64,000 nt of DNA from an uncultured Sphingomonadaceae bacterium (GCA_947497455.1 CANMGU010000002.1:1706506-1770505); one strand, 5' to 3'. Shown: positions 8,956 to 18,198, numbered from the stretch's first letter. Notes: generated from the letters alone by a model not told the origin. Translations and numbers: made by a program.

Positions 8956-9705
8956 ATGAAATTACGGGATTCTTTTGCTTGTGTAGCGGTTGCCGCACTT
9001 ATGACGGTTCCAGCACAGGCTGCCGATAAACCTGCTTATGATTACGGTGCCGAAAAGGGTGCCGAAAAATGGGGCCAACTTCACAGTGATTATGCCATTT
9101 GCGAGAGCGGCAATATGCAATCACCGATCGACCTTGCGGGCGCTAATGCTACTGGAAATGTCGAGATTGCCGTAGATTATCAATCCGGCGGCATGGAGGT
9201 GCTCAACAAAGGCCTGACCATCCAGACCAATTTTCCAAATGGATCAAAAATGATGAGCGGTGGCATGACCTTCAACCTCATCCAGATCCATTTCCATACG
9301 CCATCAGAGCACGCTATGTCTGGTAAGCGTTTTCCCCTTGTCGGGCATTTTGTCCATGCGACAGAAGATGGCAAATTGGGCGTATTGGGCGTCATGTTTG
9401 AGGAGGGAGCAGCCAATAAATCACTGGGTCAAATACTTTCGATAGCGCCTACCGCAAAATCAGATCAACCCATGCAAACTGCTGAAGTTTTTGATCCCAA
9501 TGATATGTTGCCTGATGATTTGGCCGTCTATCGGTACATGGGCTCACTCACCACGCCGCCATGTAGCGAGGGCGTAAATTGGCATGTTCTGCGTGACACA
9601 GTAACAGCGAGCAAGGAACAGATCGCCGCATTTGAAAATCTGATGGGGGACAGTGCCCGTCCAGTAAGGGCGCTGAACAATCGCTTGGTTGTTGCACCAG
9701 AATAA
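8956..9705 (+). CDS. alpha-class carbonic anhydrase, periplasmic
   Basis: A 249-residue zinc enzyme that interconverts CO2 and bicarbonate. It has a clear signal peptide (FACVAVAALMTVPAQA), so it acts in the periplasm. The family motifs are present in order: WGQLHSDYAICESG, NMQSPIDL, the zinc ligands in IHFHTPSEH and the third histidine in LVGHFVHA, then SLTTPPCSEGVNW near the active-site rim. The ATG at 8956 is preferred over the in-frame TTG two codons upstream, because AGGGAA lies about eight bases before it. It is monocistronic and meets the desaturase gene tail to tail at a short hairpin. Confidence 0.95.
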   Translation: MKLRDSFACVAVAALMTVPAQAADKPAYDYGAEKGAEKWGQLHSDYAICESGNMQSPIDLAGANATGNVEIAVDYQSGGMEVLNKGLTIQTNFPNGSKMMSGGMTFNLIQIHFHTPSEHAMSGKRFPLVGHFVHATEDGKLGVLGVMFEEGAANKSLGQILSIAPTAKSDQPMQTAEVFDPNDMLPDDLAVYRYMGSLTTPPCSEGVNWHVLRDTVTASKEQIAAFENLMGDSARPVRALNNRLVVAPE

Positions 9706-9709
9706 CCCT

Positions 9710-9733
9710 GTTAGACGGCGAATATTGTCTAAC
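9710..9733. terminator. hairpin at the convergent carbonic anhydrase/desaturase ends
   Basis: A perfect 7-bp inverted repeat, GTTAGAC (9710-9716) and GTCTAAC (9727-9733), has a 10-nt AT-rich loop. The right arm contains the desaturase stop codon. On the plus strand AATTGTCTTT follows, so it could serve as a modest terminator for both genes. Confidence 0.45.
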
Positions 9734-10724
9734 AATTGTCTTTAGAAACGAAGGGCTTCGACAATTTGTCTTGGCCCTTCGCTGCTATTGAGAGGGCGCG
9801 TTCGCTGACTGGCGAGATACCGGGGCGTGGCGGCAGGTTTGACGGTAGTTTGATATCCCAGGCCAGGCCCATTTTCTCCAGCAACAATATAAATTGGTAA
9901 CCCAAATCAATCTGCCCGGGATAAAGTCCGTGGCAAGCAGAGCTGGGAAAAGCATGGTGATTGCAGTGCCAGCTTTCACCCATTGTTGGAATGGCGAGGG
10001 CGGGGACATTATGCGCCTGCAAGGCCGCGTCATCCAGATGCCAGTCTTGTGGTCCGCGGCTATGAGCAAAATAGGAAATGAACCAGTGCATGGTGGTGCA
10101 GGCTGCAACCCGCACAACAACACCCCAGACAACCCAAGGCAGCCCGCCAATGGCAAAGAGGATCAGGGCGACCGGAATTTGATGCAGCATCCAGCTTTTT
10201 TGTAAGAACCGGTAGAAAGGGTCATTGGCGATTTCCGATCCCGGATCAAAGCCGGGTGGATTTTTCAGCTTCAACTTGAAGTTGAGATAATAGAAGCCTT
10301 CCGTCCATAGCGGCTTGCCATGGCGGAGGAACCAGTGGCATTTTTCCTCTCGCTGGGCCCAGTCCCGGCTGTCATGCAGGCCAATGGTCCAAATCGGACC
10401 ACCCATGCCAACCAACGTGCCGAAATAGACCAAAGTGCGTTCCAGCCACTTGGGACATTCAAAGCTGCGATGAATAAGGCGGCGATGAAAGCCGACTGAA
10501 TGACCGGCACATAAAGTAACGGCTGATAGCCCGAGAAAAACAGCTAAAGCGCCCCAGGTGAAATAGAGGGGGGCCAGGATCAAGGCACCCAAGAGGAATC
10601 CCGTATTCCAGATGGAGCGACCGGGATCCCACAAAACTTCGCCTTCATCAGGGCTTGCTTGATCCAGATTGGTCAGACTGTTAACTTTGAAGGCGGCGCT
10701 GCCGCTCTGTAGATCACGCCCCAT
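9729..10724 (-). CDS. membrane fatty acid desaturase with atypical second histidine box
   Basis: A 331-residue integral-membrane desaturase of the acyl-CoA/lipid Delta-9 type. It has hydrophobic helices around residues 42-75 and 160-200, a first histidine box HRRLIH at 80-85 and a third box GESWHCNHHAFP near 270, both canonical. The expected second box HRxHH is absent: after helix two the sequence reads GLHDSRDWAQREE, with further histidines at 130 and 135. Canonical enzymes need all boxes to bind the di-iron centre, so this belongs to a divergent subfamily or uses other ligands. Its start overlaps the upstream SRPBCC gene by 11 bp, implying coupled expression. Confidence 0.8.
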   Translation of the reverse strand: MGRDLQSGSAAFKVNSLTNLDQASPDEGEVLWDPGRSIWNTGFLLGALILAPLYFTWGALAVFLGLSAVTLCAGHSVGFHRRLIHRSFECPKWLERTLVYFGTLVGMGGPIWTIGLHDSRDWAQREEKCHWFLRHGKPLWTEGFYYLNFKLKLKNPPGFDPGSEIANDPFYRFLQKSWMLHQIPVALILFAIGGLPWVVWGVVVRVAACTTMHWFISYFAHSRGPQDWHLDDAALQAHNVPALAIPTMGESWHCNHHAFPSSACHGLYPGQIDLGYQFILLLEKMGLAWDIKLPSNLPPRPGISPVSERALSIAAKGQDKLSKPFVSKDNC

Positions 10725-11652
10725 GCTCTACCTCCTGAACCGGGTGCCGGAAAATTATGTCGCGCAGAAATTGCTTTGCGCTCTGCTTTGCAGCAAGATT
10801 TTGCATCGGCCCGAAATACCATGCAGGGTCGAGCAGGCGTTCATAGCGAACCGTGAGCGCGACCCGGGTGCCGCCACCTGCCAGCGGTGTGAAACGTACG
10901 TCGGTGCCGTCAATTTCCATATAATTGTTGAGATAACTGTCGTTGCGTGTGATTTTGGTCTGGATATGCTGGGGAGTAACCTTGGTTATGGTCACGTCCA
11001 TCTGCCCCTTATGCGTGTTGGTCCATACCCAACGCTTATAGGTGAAGTTCATGTGATGGACGTCGCCTTCTCCCAGACTGCCCGCCTCCACGCTGTCGGG
11101 CAGGGGGAAGAGCCGCAAGAACCAGTGCCGGTCGCTGGAGAAACTGATCGGGGCCGCCATATTGGTCTGGAGCTCCGCAATGCTGAGGGGGCTATCCGCT
11201 ACAAAGGTTGCTGTGCTGGTGCGTTCCACCGTGGTTGCGGGGATCATACCCTCGCTCACGAGGAGAAGAATCAGCACAGGAAAGGCTGAAACTTTGAAGA
11301 TATTGTCCAGCGAGTCATCCGATTTATCCCGCGACAGCCAGCGGAACAGAAAAGTTAGAGACACGATGAGATAATAGATCGGCATGAACATCAACATGCA
11401 AATAAAGCCTTCAAACAATATCACCGATGTCGCGAGAAATATGATTGTGACAAGGCGCATATGATTGAGATACTGTTTCCAGACAGTCGTCCCATCACTG
11501 ACTTTCGTGAAAAAGGCCAAAGCAAGCGAAATGACAAATGGAATAGCAATGTAGAGCAATGTCCCCTTGCCGAAATCACTATCCAGCAGGGTGCGGATCG
11601 TCAGTGTTGATACACCAATTATCAGTAACAAATATTTCCAAGATATGCCCAT
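10714..11652 (-). CDS. membrane protein with C-terminal SRPBCC-like domain
   Basis: A 312-residue protein that I cannot assign to a named function. The first 150 residues hold about four transmembrane helices (for example YLLLIIGVSTLTI, LLYIAIPFVISLALAFF, MLMFMPIYYLIVSLTFLF). The remainder resembles a START/polyketide-cyclase (SRPBCC) fold: an alternating beta pattern with GGGTRVALTVRYERLLDPAWYFGP and a final amphipathic helix. Such domains bind lipids or other hydrophobic ligands. It sits between a GMC oxidoreductase and the desaturase on one strand, with an 11-bp overlap to the desaturase, so a lipid-handling role in the same pathway is a reasonable inference. Confidence 0.6.
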   Translation of the reverse strand: MGISWKYLLLIIGVSTLTIRTLLDSDFGKGTLLYIAIPFVISLALAFFTKVSDGTTVWKQYLNHMRLVTIIFLATSVILFEGFICMLMFMPIYYLIVSLTFLFRWLSRDKSDDSLDNIFKVSAFPVLILLLVSEGMIPATTVERTSTATFVADSPLSIAELQTNMAAPISFSSDRHWFLRLFPLPDSVEAGSLGEGDVHHMNFTYKRWVWTNTHKGQMDVTITKVTPQHIQTKITRNDSYLNNYMEIDGTDVRFTPLAGGGTRVALTVRYERLLDPAWYFGPMQNLAAKQSAKQFLRDIIFRHPVQEVEHGA

Positions 11653-11726
11653 CAGCTTTGGTTTGCCGCACGATGGTTATCATGGCAAGACAATCATAGT
11701 TTTGCCCGGATTATCTTTGCGTCTGC

Positions 11727-13748
11727 TTATCCAAAGCGGTTTTTTCCGGCCATAGCCCGGTGGGCCATTGCCATCGTCGTGAGCTGTGCATTGACGCGAA
11801 TGCAACTGGGCATCACGCTGGCGTCGGTGACATAGACATTGCTCGTACCGTGAACGCGCTGGTCAAGGTCAACCACGCCCTTGGCCGGATCGACATTGAT
11901 CGCATTGCCGCCATGGGGATGGGAACTGGACAACACCACATCGTCCGGTTCGATGATGGCGTCCCGATAGAAATTGTCAATTTCGCTATCGCTCATGCCC
12001 CTGCGCAAGGTTTGTCCTTTCAGAAGGGCGGGGTAAACTTCGATGGCACCATTGAGAAAATGAACCTTGGTCATTGTCGCCAATGCACGGCGAAGCAGCG
12101 CGAGCTCCGGTTCACCTACTTTCAATTTGAGCTTACCATCCTCCATCTTTCCGAGACGGTCGGCCGGAAATAATACGCCGGCAGAAACCAGTCGGTTGTA
12201 ATTGAGCATGCGTCGGAAATGTTCATCGAACCATCCGGGAACGAGGGTTGCCATACTCATCGGGGGCTGAAAATGGCTTTCGATCAGATAGTCTCCGCGG
12301 TCAACATAGGTTGCCATCTGGTCCTCGTTCCAGACATTCATCTCTTGCCCTTCAGGCATCAAAGCGACGACTGGGCAGGCAATGTTGAGAGATATTTCAT
12401 CGCCGGATTTTTCGATCCCGCTGTTGATCAGCAAATTGCTGGACGCCAATGCTCCGGCCGCCACAACTACACCTTTGCGCGCCCTTATAGTGCGTTTGCG
12501 GCCATCGCGGAGCGTGACCTTGACCGCTTCGGCGACGCGCGTATTCTGCGCGCCATCCTTCCAAACAATTTCGTTTGCTTCAGCGCCGTCCAATATCCGC
12601 GCGGGCTTAGGACGATCTGTACTGGTGGCATGGGTAAGGAAACTCTCCGGCATTGCTTTCTTGCGGCCATAGGGACAACCGGTGTTGCAATAGCCGCAAT
12701 AGACACATTCGCTATCCGGTGTTTTGGGACCATAATTTTTCTGAAACCATGCTGCAATGGCCTGCTTGTCCATCGGGTCGTTGGATTGCGCTGCATATTT
12801 GTTCCAGCCGTCGAGCAGGTGGGGGCCGTTATTTCGTCCTGATATTGCTGATATTTCGGAAACCTCTAATGCGTTCTCAACCGCCTCATAGCTTATTGTG
12901 AGTTCCGCTTCGCTTACTGGCGCGCCCAGAGCATCCCAGGTCTGGTATACATCCTCAGCCTGGGGATGGACGAGGCCAGCATGTTTCATGCGCAAACAAA
13001 TGCCGTTGTTGATAACGGTCGAACCTCCAACCACGCGTCCCTGAAAGACGATTACATCGCGATCTTTGGTCGTTTGCAACGCACCGTCCTTGAACAGGCG
13101 CGCCGTCATTCGGGCTTCTTCATGCGTGATGCGGGAAGAGGGGTAGTTATGGCCCGCTTCGACGATGAGCACTTCGTGCCCTTCATCAGTCACTGAAGCG
13201 GCAGCTACGGCGCCGCCTGCGCCAGATCCTATGACGAGGACATCCACTTCTTCAGGAACGGCATCATGTCCGACAAACACTTCGGCTTTTAGGTCGCGTC
13301 TGGGCTCACGCCTGACCGGCAGCTCACCAGGGGCGGAACGGTCCCGCTGACCGGGCAACTCATATTTGAGCCGCTGGTAAATCGGATTGTCAAAATTCAA
13401 TTCTTCATCGCCGCGTTCCCAGTGGCCGTAGTATCCAGCGAGGATCACACCCCTGGTGCGGGCGATATCCTGAAACAGGTCCACCCGGCTGTTCTGCAGA
13501 CGACGGCGGATCAACGATTGACGCATTTTTGGGGGTGCTAGAAGGAAGAAAGGGCCTCCAAGGATGAGGAACAATCCATAGAGCGCCAGCCCGATTTCCT
13601 TTGGTTTGTCACCATCGATGTTAGAGAAATGCTCTTGTAGATTCTCAACCACCTGGGACGGTGAAATTGCCATTGGCGTATCGTGAAATAACGTTTGCGT
13701 AAGCGCTTTAAGCATGCGCGCTTGCAGGGGATTAAACGGTTTCTGCAT
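11727..13748 (-). CDS. GMC-family FAD oxidoreductase, long-chain-alcohol-oxidase-like
   Basis: A 673-residue flavoprotein, longer than the common 530-560-residue GMC enzymes because of a 165-residue N-terminal extension that contains a hydrophobic stretch near 55-72 and probably attaches to the membrane. The FAD motif VIGSGAGGAVAA lies at 172-183. A cysteine cluster CVYCGYCNTGC (CxxCxxCxxxC) follows mid-protein, and the catalytic region SSSHPHGGN and VNAQLTTMAMAH is near the end. The layout resembles long-chain fatty alcohol oxidases and cholesterol oxidase-like enzymes more than choline dehydrogenase. The substrate is unknown. The neighbouring desaturase and SRPBCC genes on the same strand point to a lipid alcohol. 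Confidence 0.82.
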   Translation of the reverse strand: MQKPFNPLQARMLKALTQTLFHDTPMAISPSQVVENLQEHFSNIDGDKPKEIGLALYGLFLILGGPFFLLAPPKMRQSLIRRRLQNSRVDLFQDIARTRGVILAGYYGHWERGDEELNFDNPIYQRLKYELPGQRDRSAPGELPVRREPRRDLKAEVFVGHDAVPEEVDVLVIGSGAGGAVAAASVTDEGHEVLIVEAGHNYPSSRITHEEARMTARLFKDGALQTTKDRDVIVFQGRVVGGSTVINNGICLRMKHAGLVHPQAEDVYQTWDALGAPVSEAELTISYEAVENALEVSEISAISGRNNGPHLLDGWNKYAAQSNDPMDKQAIAAWFQKNYGPKTPDSECVYCGYCNTGCPYGRKKAMPESFLTHATSTDRPKPARILDGAEANEIVWKDGAQNTRVAEAVKVTLRDGRKRTIRARKGVVVAAGALASSNLLINSGIEKSGDEISLNIACPVVALMPEGQEMNVWNEDQMATYVDRGDYLIESHFQPPMSMATLVPGWFDEHFRRMLNYNRLVSAGVLFPADRLGKMEDGKLKLKVGEPELALLRRALATMTKVHFLNGAIEVYPALLKGQTLRRGMSDSEIDNFYRDAIIEPDDVVLSSSHPHGGNAINVDPAKGVVDLDQRVHGTSNVYVTDASVMPSCIRVNAQLTTMAMAHRAMAGKNRFG

Positions 13749-13812
13749 TTTTATCTTCCTAAAGCGCGACCCTAGAAAAATAATTCCATCAATATATCAA
13801 CGGGCTATTGCC

Positions 13813-14841
13813 CTAATCGGTTTTGTTTGCTTTCAAAGCGTTGGCGATACCCAATCCGTCGCCATTGGTTCCACCGGCCAACCGGCCGATCAATTCACCC
13901 TTGATCATGTCAATTTCAGCGATCCGATTCAGGCCCGTCTCAGCGGCATAAAGCCGCGTACCGTCGGATGAATAAAGGATCGTGACTTGCGCCGCCTGTT
14001 GCGTGCCGCTGACTTTTATTGTGCCTTTGGGTTGCCGTGTTTCCACATCATATAAACCAAGCGCGCCGTCTCCCAGATTGGAGGTTACGGCGGTTTTGCC
14101 ATCCGGACTAATGGCAACACGGATCGGGAATTTACCGGTCTTGATCGTGGTCAGTTCTTCAAGACTGACAGCATCGAATATCCGCAAAAGATCGCCGCGA
14201 CGATCGGCAACCCAGACTGTTTTTCCATCCGGTGTGATCGCAAGGCCTTCCGGTTCCGTGCCTGCGGGCAGGTCTTTGATTTTGGTGTTCTCCGCAAGAT
14301 CAATCACAGTGATTGTTCCGGACTGCATGTTGCTTACAAAAGCCCGACTTTTATTCGGCGTCACCACAACCATATGGCTGCCTTTTTGACCGGTTGGAAT
14401 TTGATTGATTTCGCGTTTTTGTTCTGCGCCGGATGGAGGAGACACAATTGTTATACTGTCGCTGCCTTCTGTAGAGGCGATGATGCGGCCGTCGTCCAGC
14501 CAGACAATACCGTGGGGGCTTTTTCCGGGGGTCAGCGCAATTGTTTCGATCAGATCGTGCGCTGCGATGTCAAAAATATCGATATGCTCGGCGCCATAGG
14601 AAACAATCGCGGCCAACCTGCCATCCGGTGATATTGCGACTTCATGTGGATTTTTACCGGTATTGCGGCGAGCAATTTCACGGCCAGTGGCGAGGTCAAT
14701 GAAGCTTAACGTGTCCTCTCCCTTGTTTCCCACCAGCAATATGCCGGCCGTTGCCGAACGATCAACAGGCTGGTCTTCTGCAGAAACGGAGCAGGCGGTG
14801 AACAGCGTTGCCGCTGCCAGGGCAATTGCCAATCTATTCAT
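13813..14841 (-). CDS. YVTN-type beta-propeller lipoprotein
   Basis: A 342-residue protein with a lipoprotein signal (MNRLAIALAAATLFTAC, lipobox TAC), so it should be anchored in the envelope. The rest is a series of about 40-residue propeller blades with the recurring pattern of the YVTN/NHL group: HEVAISPDGRLAAIV, HGIVWLDDGRIIAST, EGLAITPDGKTVWVA, IRVAISPDGKTAVTS. Such propellers usually act as binding or scaffold proteins, sometimes beside quinoprotein dehydrogenases; no enzymatic residues are recognisable. It lies 64 bp upstream of the GMC gene on the same strand and could be the first gene of that operon. Confidence 0.82.
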   Translation of the reverse strand: MNRLAIALAAATLFTACSVSAEDQPVDRSATAGILLVGNKGEDTLSFIDLATGREIARRNTGKNPHEVAISPDGRLAAIVSYGAEHIDIFDIAAHDLIETIALTPGKSPHGIVWLDDGRIIASTEGSDSITIVSPPSGAEQKREINQIPTGQKGSHMVVVTPNKSRAFVSNMQSGTITVIDLAENTKIKDLPAGTEPEGLAITPDGKTVWVADRRGDLLRIFDAVSLEELTTIKTGKFPIRVAISPDGKTAVTSNLGDGALGLYDVETRQPKGTIKVSGTQQAAQVTILYSSDGTRLYAAETGLNRIAEIDMIKGELIGRLAGGTNGDGLGIANALKANKTD

Positions 14842-14855
14842 TTGAAACCTCTCCT

Positions 14856-14892
14856 AAAAAAATCCCCGGCAAGGCTTTGTGCCGAACCGGGG
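14856..14892 (-). terminator. rho-independent terminator after the CsgG-like gene
   Basis: Read on the minus strand, CCCCGG (14887-14892) pairs with CCGGGG (14864-14869), with an inner GGC/GCC pair and small internal loops. It is followed at once by ATTTTTTT (14856-14863). It lies 29 bp after the stop of the CsgG-like gene and separates it from the beta-propeller gene. Confidence 0.8.
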
Positions 14893-14920
14893 ATGATATA
14901 CTCTGTTCGCTACAGGGAAC

Positions 14921-15688
14921 CTATTCAGCTTCTGGCGCAGCCGCGCTGGGATCTTCTGGAAGACCACCAAGTTGCGACACCATTTTCGTGTATGCATCAA
15001 GATAAGCGAGTGCCATCACGCGGCCAATCTGTGTATCGGTATAGCCGCCACCAGCTGCTCCAGCGAGAGCGCCGCCAAAGAAGCCGCCACCTCCGCCGCC
15101 AAATTTGAGATCAGATTTGCGAGAATAGCCTTCGGTAATGCGTTCCATTTCGGTTGTACGCACGTTGACCAGCGAGAGCGTCACGTTCGCTTCTTTCTTG
15201 TTAATCTTGACCCCGCCGAACAGGCCACCGAAGGCTCGTCGCCCCAGTCCGCCTAGAACAGCACCGCCAACACCACCGCCACCGGACCTGGCATTGGCAG
15301 AGATAATATCGGGTACGATCACATAGTCGGCGGCCTTAACCTGGCGTTTGCCAATGTTCGAACCACGCTGCAGCTCTCCGGAATCAGCGAGTGCGCGTTC
15401 AACGGCTCTGCTGGCAAGGCCCCGACCACGATCAACCAAACCAAAACAGCCGGAGCGAGCGACGAAAGTCTTGATCAATGCTTCCGGTGAACCCAGCTTG
15501 TAATTTATCCACCAGCGGTCTTCTGGCTCGACAATGGCAATGGTACCCAGTTTTTTATAGCAGACCGGGATCTCTGCGACCCCACGTTCTTGCGCTTTTT
15601 GGCCTTTGGACTTGCCAGCGGCATGCGCTGCGCCTCCTGAAAGAGCGATCGATGAAACAGCTATTGCGGTGACTATTTTTTTCAACAT
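14921..15688 (-). CDS. CsgG-family secreted/outer-membrane protein
   Basis: A 255-residue protein with a signal peptide (VTAIAVSSIALSGGAAHAA) and a CsgG-like core: IAIVEP, a region on self-defined subunit activity (FGLVDRGRGLASRAVERALADSGEL), DYVIVPDI and NVTLSLVNVRTTE. Two glycine-rich stretches (SGGGGVGGAVLGGLGRRAFGG and FGGGGGGFFGG) are inserted in the core and are unusual. CsgG forms the curli export pore in enterics, but many alphaproteobacterial CsgG-domain proteins stand alone and have no known role; no curli subunits are near. The ATG at 15688 follows a strong GGAGGGA and starts the signal peptide; the open frame extends upstream without support. Confidence 0.75.
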   Translation of the reverse strand: MLKKIVTAIAVSSIALSGGAAHAAGKSKGQKAQERGVAEIPVCYKKLGTIAIVEPEDRWWINYKLGSPEALIKTFVARSGCFGLVDRGRGLASRAVERALADSGELQRGSNIGKRQVKAADYVIVPDIISANARSGGGGVGGAVLGGLGRRAFGGLFGGVKINKKEANVTLSLVNVRTTEMERITEGYSRKSDLKFGGGGGGFFGGALAGAAGGGYTDTQIGRVMALAYLDAYTKMVSQLGGLPEDPSAAAPEAE

Positions 15689-16003
15689 TTTATTCCCTCC
15701 GATTGAAGATACCCTGCCGGTGCTGTGAAACTGAATCGTTGAGTTTGATGCAGCACGGCGAAACATTGCGGACCTCAGTATGTGCAAGATGATCTAATTC
15801 TCATCGCACGTTTCTGAGCTCTGGAAGACATACTAACCGTATTACGCTCCTGTTGTTGTGATCTATAGCACGTTTTAGACATGACCATTTTTGACCTGTC
15901 TGCCAACAAATAAGTTAGGAATAAGTCGTAACTCTTTCCTTTTATAATTATGCCGTTAGCATGCACGGAAAGATAATGGACCTTGAGTCTGGGAGGAAAA
16001 TGC
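15689..16003. other. 315-bp intergenic region without a recognised gene
   Basis: This gap lies between the divergent CsgG-like and ferredoxin reductase genes. It is AT-rich from about 15860 on and must contain both promoters. A TATAAT sits at 15943-15948 and a TTGACC at 15891-15896, but they are not spaced as one promoter. No conserved ORF, tRNA or clear hairpin was seen. Confidence 0.5.
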
Positions 16004-17311
16004 ATGCGGCATATCGCGATCATCGGGTCGGGGCCTGCGGGCTATTATTCGGCTGAGGCGGCGCAGAAAAGATATGGCGATGAGGTTACCGTCGATATCA
16101 TTGATCGGCTGCCTGTTCCATTTGGCTTGATCCGTACCGGTGTTGCTCCCGATCATCAGTCTATCAAAGCTGTCTCACGGCGTTACGAGAAAACCGCTCT
16201 GGGCGATAACGTCCATTTCATTGGTAATGTCAGTGTTGGTGACGATGTCAGCATTGAGGAATTGCAAGATTTTTATGATGCAGTGATATTGGCGACAGGC
16301 GCGCCAAATGACCGGCCACTGGAGATTGAAGGTAGCGATTTATCAGGCGTGGTTGGCAGTGCGGCCTTTGTCGGATGGTATAACGGTCATCCTGACTACA
16401 AGGATCTTGATCCACCGTTGGATGGCAAATCAGTGGCGGTCATTGGCAATGGCAATGTTGCGCTGGATGTCGCTCGTATTTTAGCGAAGACGGAAGCGGA
16501 ATTTGCTGGCAGCGATATTGTGGGTCATGCATTGAACCAGCTTACCAACAGCAATGTTGAGAAAATCACGTTACTTGGCCGCCGCGGTCCCCATCAAATT
16601 GCCATGACACCGAAAGAGTTGGGTGAGCTTGGTCATCTTGAACGGGCGCGTCCGGTCATCGACACATTGGATTTTCCCGATGAGGGTGCAGATGCGATGC
16701 TGGAGCCCGGAATGCGCAAATCGGTCACCCATTTGCGAAGCTTTTTTACCCGTGCAGGGGAATTGCGCGACAAACCCGTCACGATTGATTTCGATTTTTT
16801 CGCCATGCCGGTTGCCATTGAAGGAGATGGTAAAGTTGAAAAACTGATCATCGAAAAAACCGAACTGGATGCGGACTTGCGCTCGCAAGGAACCGGCGAG
16901 CGCTATGAGTTGGACTGCTCAATGGTGATCAGCTGCATCGGGTATCGGACGCCGCCGATAGAAGGAGTTCCCTATGAACATGGCCGGGGTCGATTTGCGA
17001 ACGTAGATGGTCGAATATTACCGGGGCTCTATTGTGTGGGCTGGGCTAGACGTGGACCTACAGGCACGATTGGTACCAACAAGCCGGACGGCTTTGCAAT
17101 CATTGAAGCGGTTGCGGAAGATATCGGGTCAGGGGATAACAAAGAGGGACGCAAAGGTCTTGATCGCCTGTTCGAACGCCGCGGAGTGGAAGCGGTGACC
17201 TTTCGGGACTGGAAGAAGATCGAAGAAGCTGAAATCGCGAACGCTCGCGATGGTGCACCGCGAGAAAAATTTACGGATATTGCCGATATGATTGCTGCGC
17301 GGGAAGGCTAG
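16004..17311 (+). CDS. FprA-like ferredoxin/adrenodoxin-NADP+ reductase
   Basis: A 435-residue flavoprotein of the adrenodoxin reductase/FprA group, which passes electrons from NADPH to ferredoxins, often for P450s or Fe-S cluster work. The FAD motif IAIIGSGPAGYYSAEAA begins at residue 3, PVPFGLIRTGVAPDHQ follows as the family signature, and the NADP motif VIGNGNVALDVAR lies near 150. The C-terminal GWARRGPTGTIGTNKPD is also diagnostic. The ATG at 16004 is chosen because GGGAGG stands seven bases upstream. Its TAG overlaps the convergent hydrolase stop in a shared CTAG. No ferredoxin or P450 gene is adjacent. Confidence 0.93.
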   Translation: MRHIAIIGSGPAGYYSAEAAQKRYGDEVTVDIIDRLPVPFGLIRTGVAPDHQSIKAVSRRYEKTALGDNVHFIGNVSVGDDVSIEELQDFYDAVILATGAPNDRPLEIEGSDLSGVVGSAAFVGWYNGHPDYKDLDPPLDGKSVAVIGNGNVALDVARILAKTEAEFAGSDIVGHALNQLTNSNVEKITLLGRRGPHQIAMTPKELGELGHLERARPVIDTLDFPDEGADAMLEPGMRKSVTHLRSFFTRAGELRDKPVTIDFDFFAMPVAIEGDGKVEKLIIEKTELDADLRSQGTGERYELDCSMVISCIGYRTPPIEGVPYEHGRGRFANVDGRILPGLYCVGWARRGPTGTIGTNKPDGFAIIEAVAEDIGSGDNKEGRKGLDRLFERRGVEAVTFRDWKKIEEAEIANARDGAPREKFTDIADMIAAREG

Positions 17312-18198
17312 TCCAACCAGTCTTGCAAAATTGCATTCACTTTTTCCGGCGCTTCCTGTTGTACCCAATGTGACACTCCCGGAAGGCGATGAAGAGTGAA
17401 ATTTTCGACCCATTGCTCGGTGCCTTCGGTGCATTTTATATTGAGCGCACTGTCTTCCTCTCCCCAGATCATCAAAGTGGGAATGGTGATGGGTTTGTTC
17501 TCGATATCGATGACATTACGGTGTCGGAGCAGGGCTCGGTAATAGTTGACCATCGCCCTCATTGATCCTGGCCGCGTTGCCGCTTTAGCGTAGTGTTCAA
17601 GTTCGTCGTCTGAAAAATTGCTCTGATCGCAAGCCATGTTACTGAAAGCCCGTTTTATCGGTTCGCCCTGGCCACGAGACATCAGGAATTCGGGTAGCCA
17701 GGGTATCTGGAAAAAGAATATGTACCAGCTGCGGCGCAACTGCCGCCAATGGCGGATCTCGCGCCGCCCGACCATGGGATGCGGAACATTCATGATCACT
17801 AAGCGTTTCAAAGGCCGGATTTTCTGAATCGCGAAGGCCCACGCAACAATTGCGCCCCAGTCATGCGCAATCAGTGTGACCTCATCCGCACCGCTTGCAT
17901 CGATCAGCGCGGCGACGTCAGCGCAAAGATGATCCAGCGCATAGTCACGCACCGTTGGCGGTTTGCTCGATCCGCCATAGCCACGCATATTTGGTGCCCA
18001 CACCTGATAGCCTTGCTCAACCAGCAGCGGAATTTGAAAACGCCAGCTATAGTGCAGTTCTGGAAAGCCGTGCAGGCAGAGTGCAAGTTTATTGCCTTCA
18101 CCCGCCTGGGCAACTTCAAAGGTCTGACCGTTGGCTTCAATCCATTGGACGGTGATTCCACTATCGGGATGAGGATTCCATGATGGCATGTTGGACAT
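17308..18198 (-). CDS. alpha/beta hydrolase, epoxide-hydrolase-like
   Basis: A 296-residue alpha/beta-hydrolase. The oxyanion motif HGFPELHYSWR is the HGxP form found in epoxide hydrolases and haloalkane dehalogenases. The nucleophile is an aspartate, in IAHDWGAIVAWAFA. A late histidine in LPGVSHWVQQEAPE and an acid in MIWGEEDSAL complete the triad. The cap region is tryptophan- and tyrosine-rich, with tyrosines suited to epoxide opening, so epoxide hydrolase is preferred over dehalogenase. The substrate is unknown. It is a single gene on the minus strand, 79 bp from the divergent amidohydrolase. Confidence 0.85.
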   Translation of the reverse strand: MSNMPSWNPHPDSGITVQWIEANGQTFEVAQAGEGNKLALCLHGFPELHYSWRFQIPLLVEQGYQVWAPNMRGYGGSSKPPTVRDYALDHLCADVAALIDASGADEVTLIAHDWGAIVAWAFAIQKIRPLKRLVIMNVPHPMVGRREIRHWRQLRRSWYIFFFQIPWLPEFLMSRGQGEPIKRAFSNMACDQSNFSDDELEHYAKAATRPGSMRAMVNYYRALLRHRNVIDIENKPITIPTLMIWGEEDSALNIKCTEGTEQWVENFTLHRLPGVSHWVQQEAPEKVNAILQDWLD

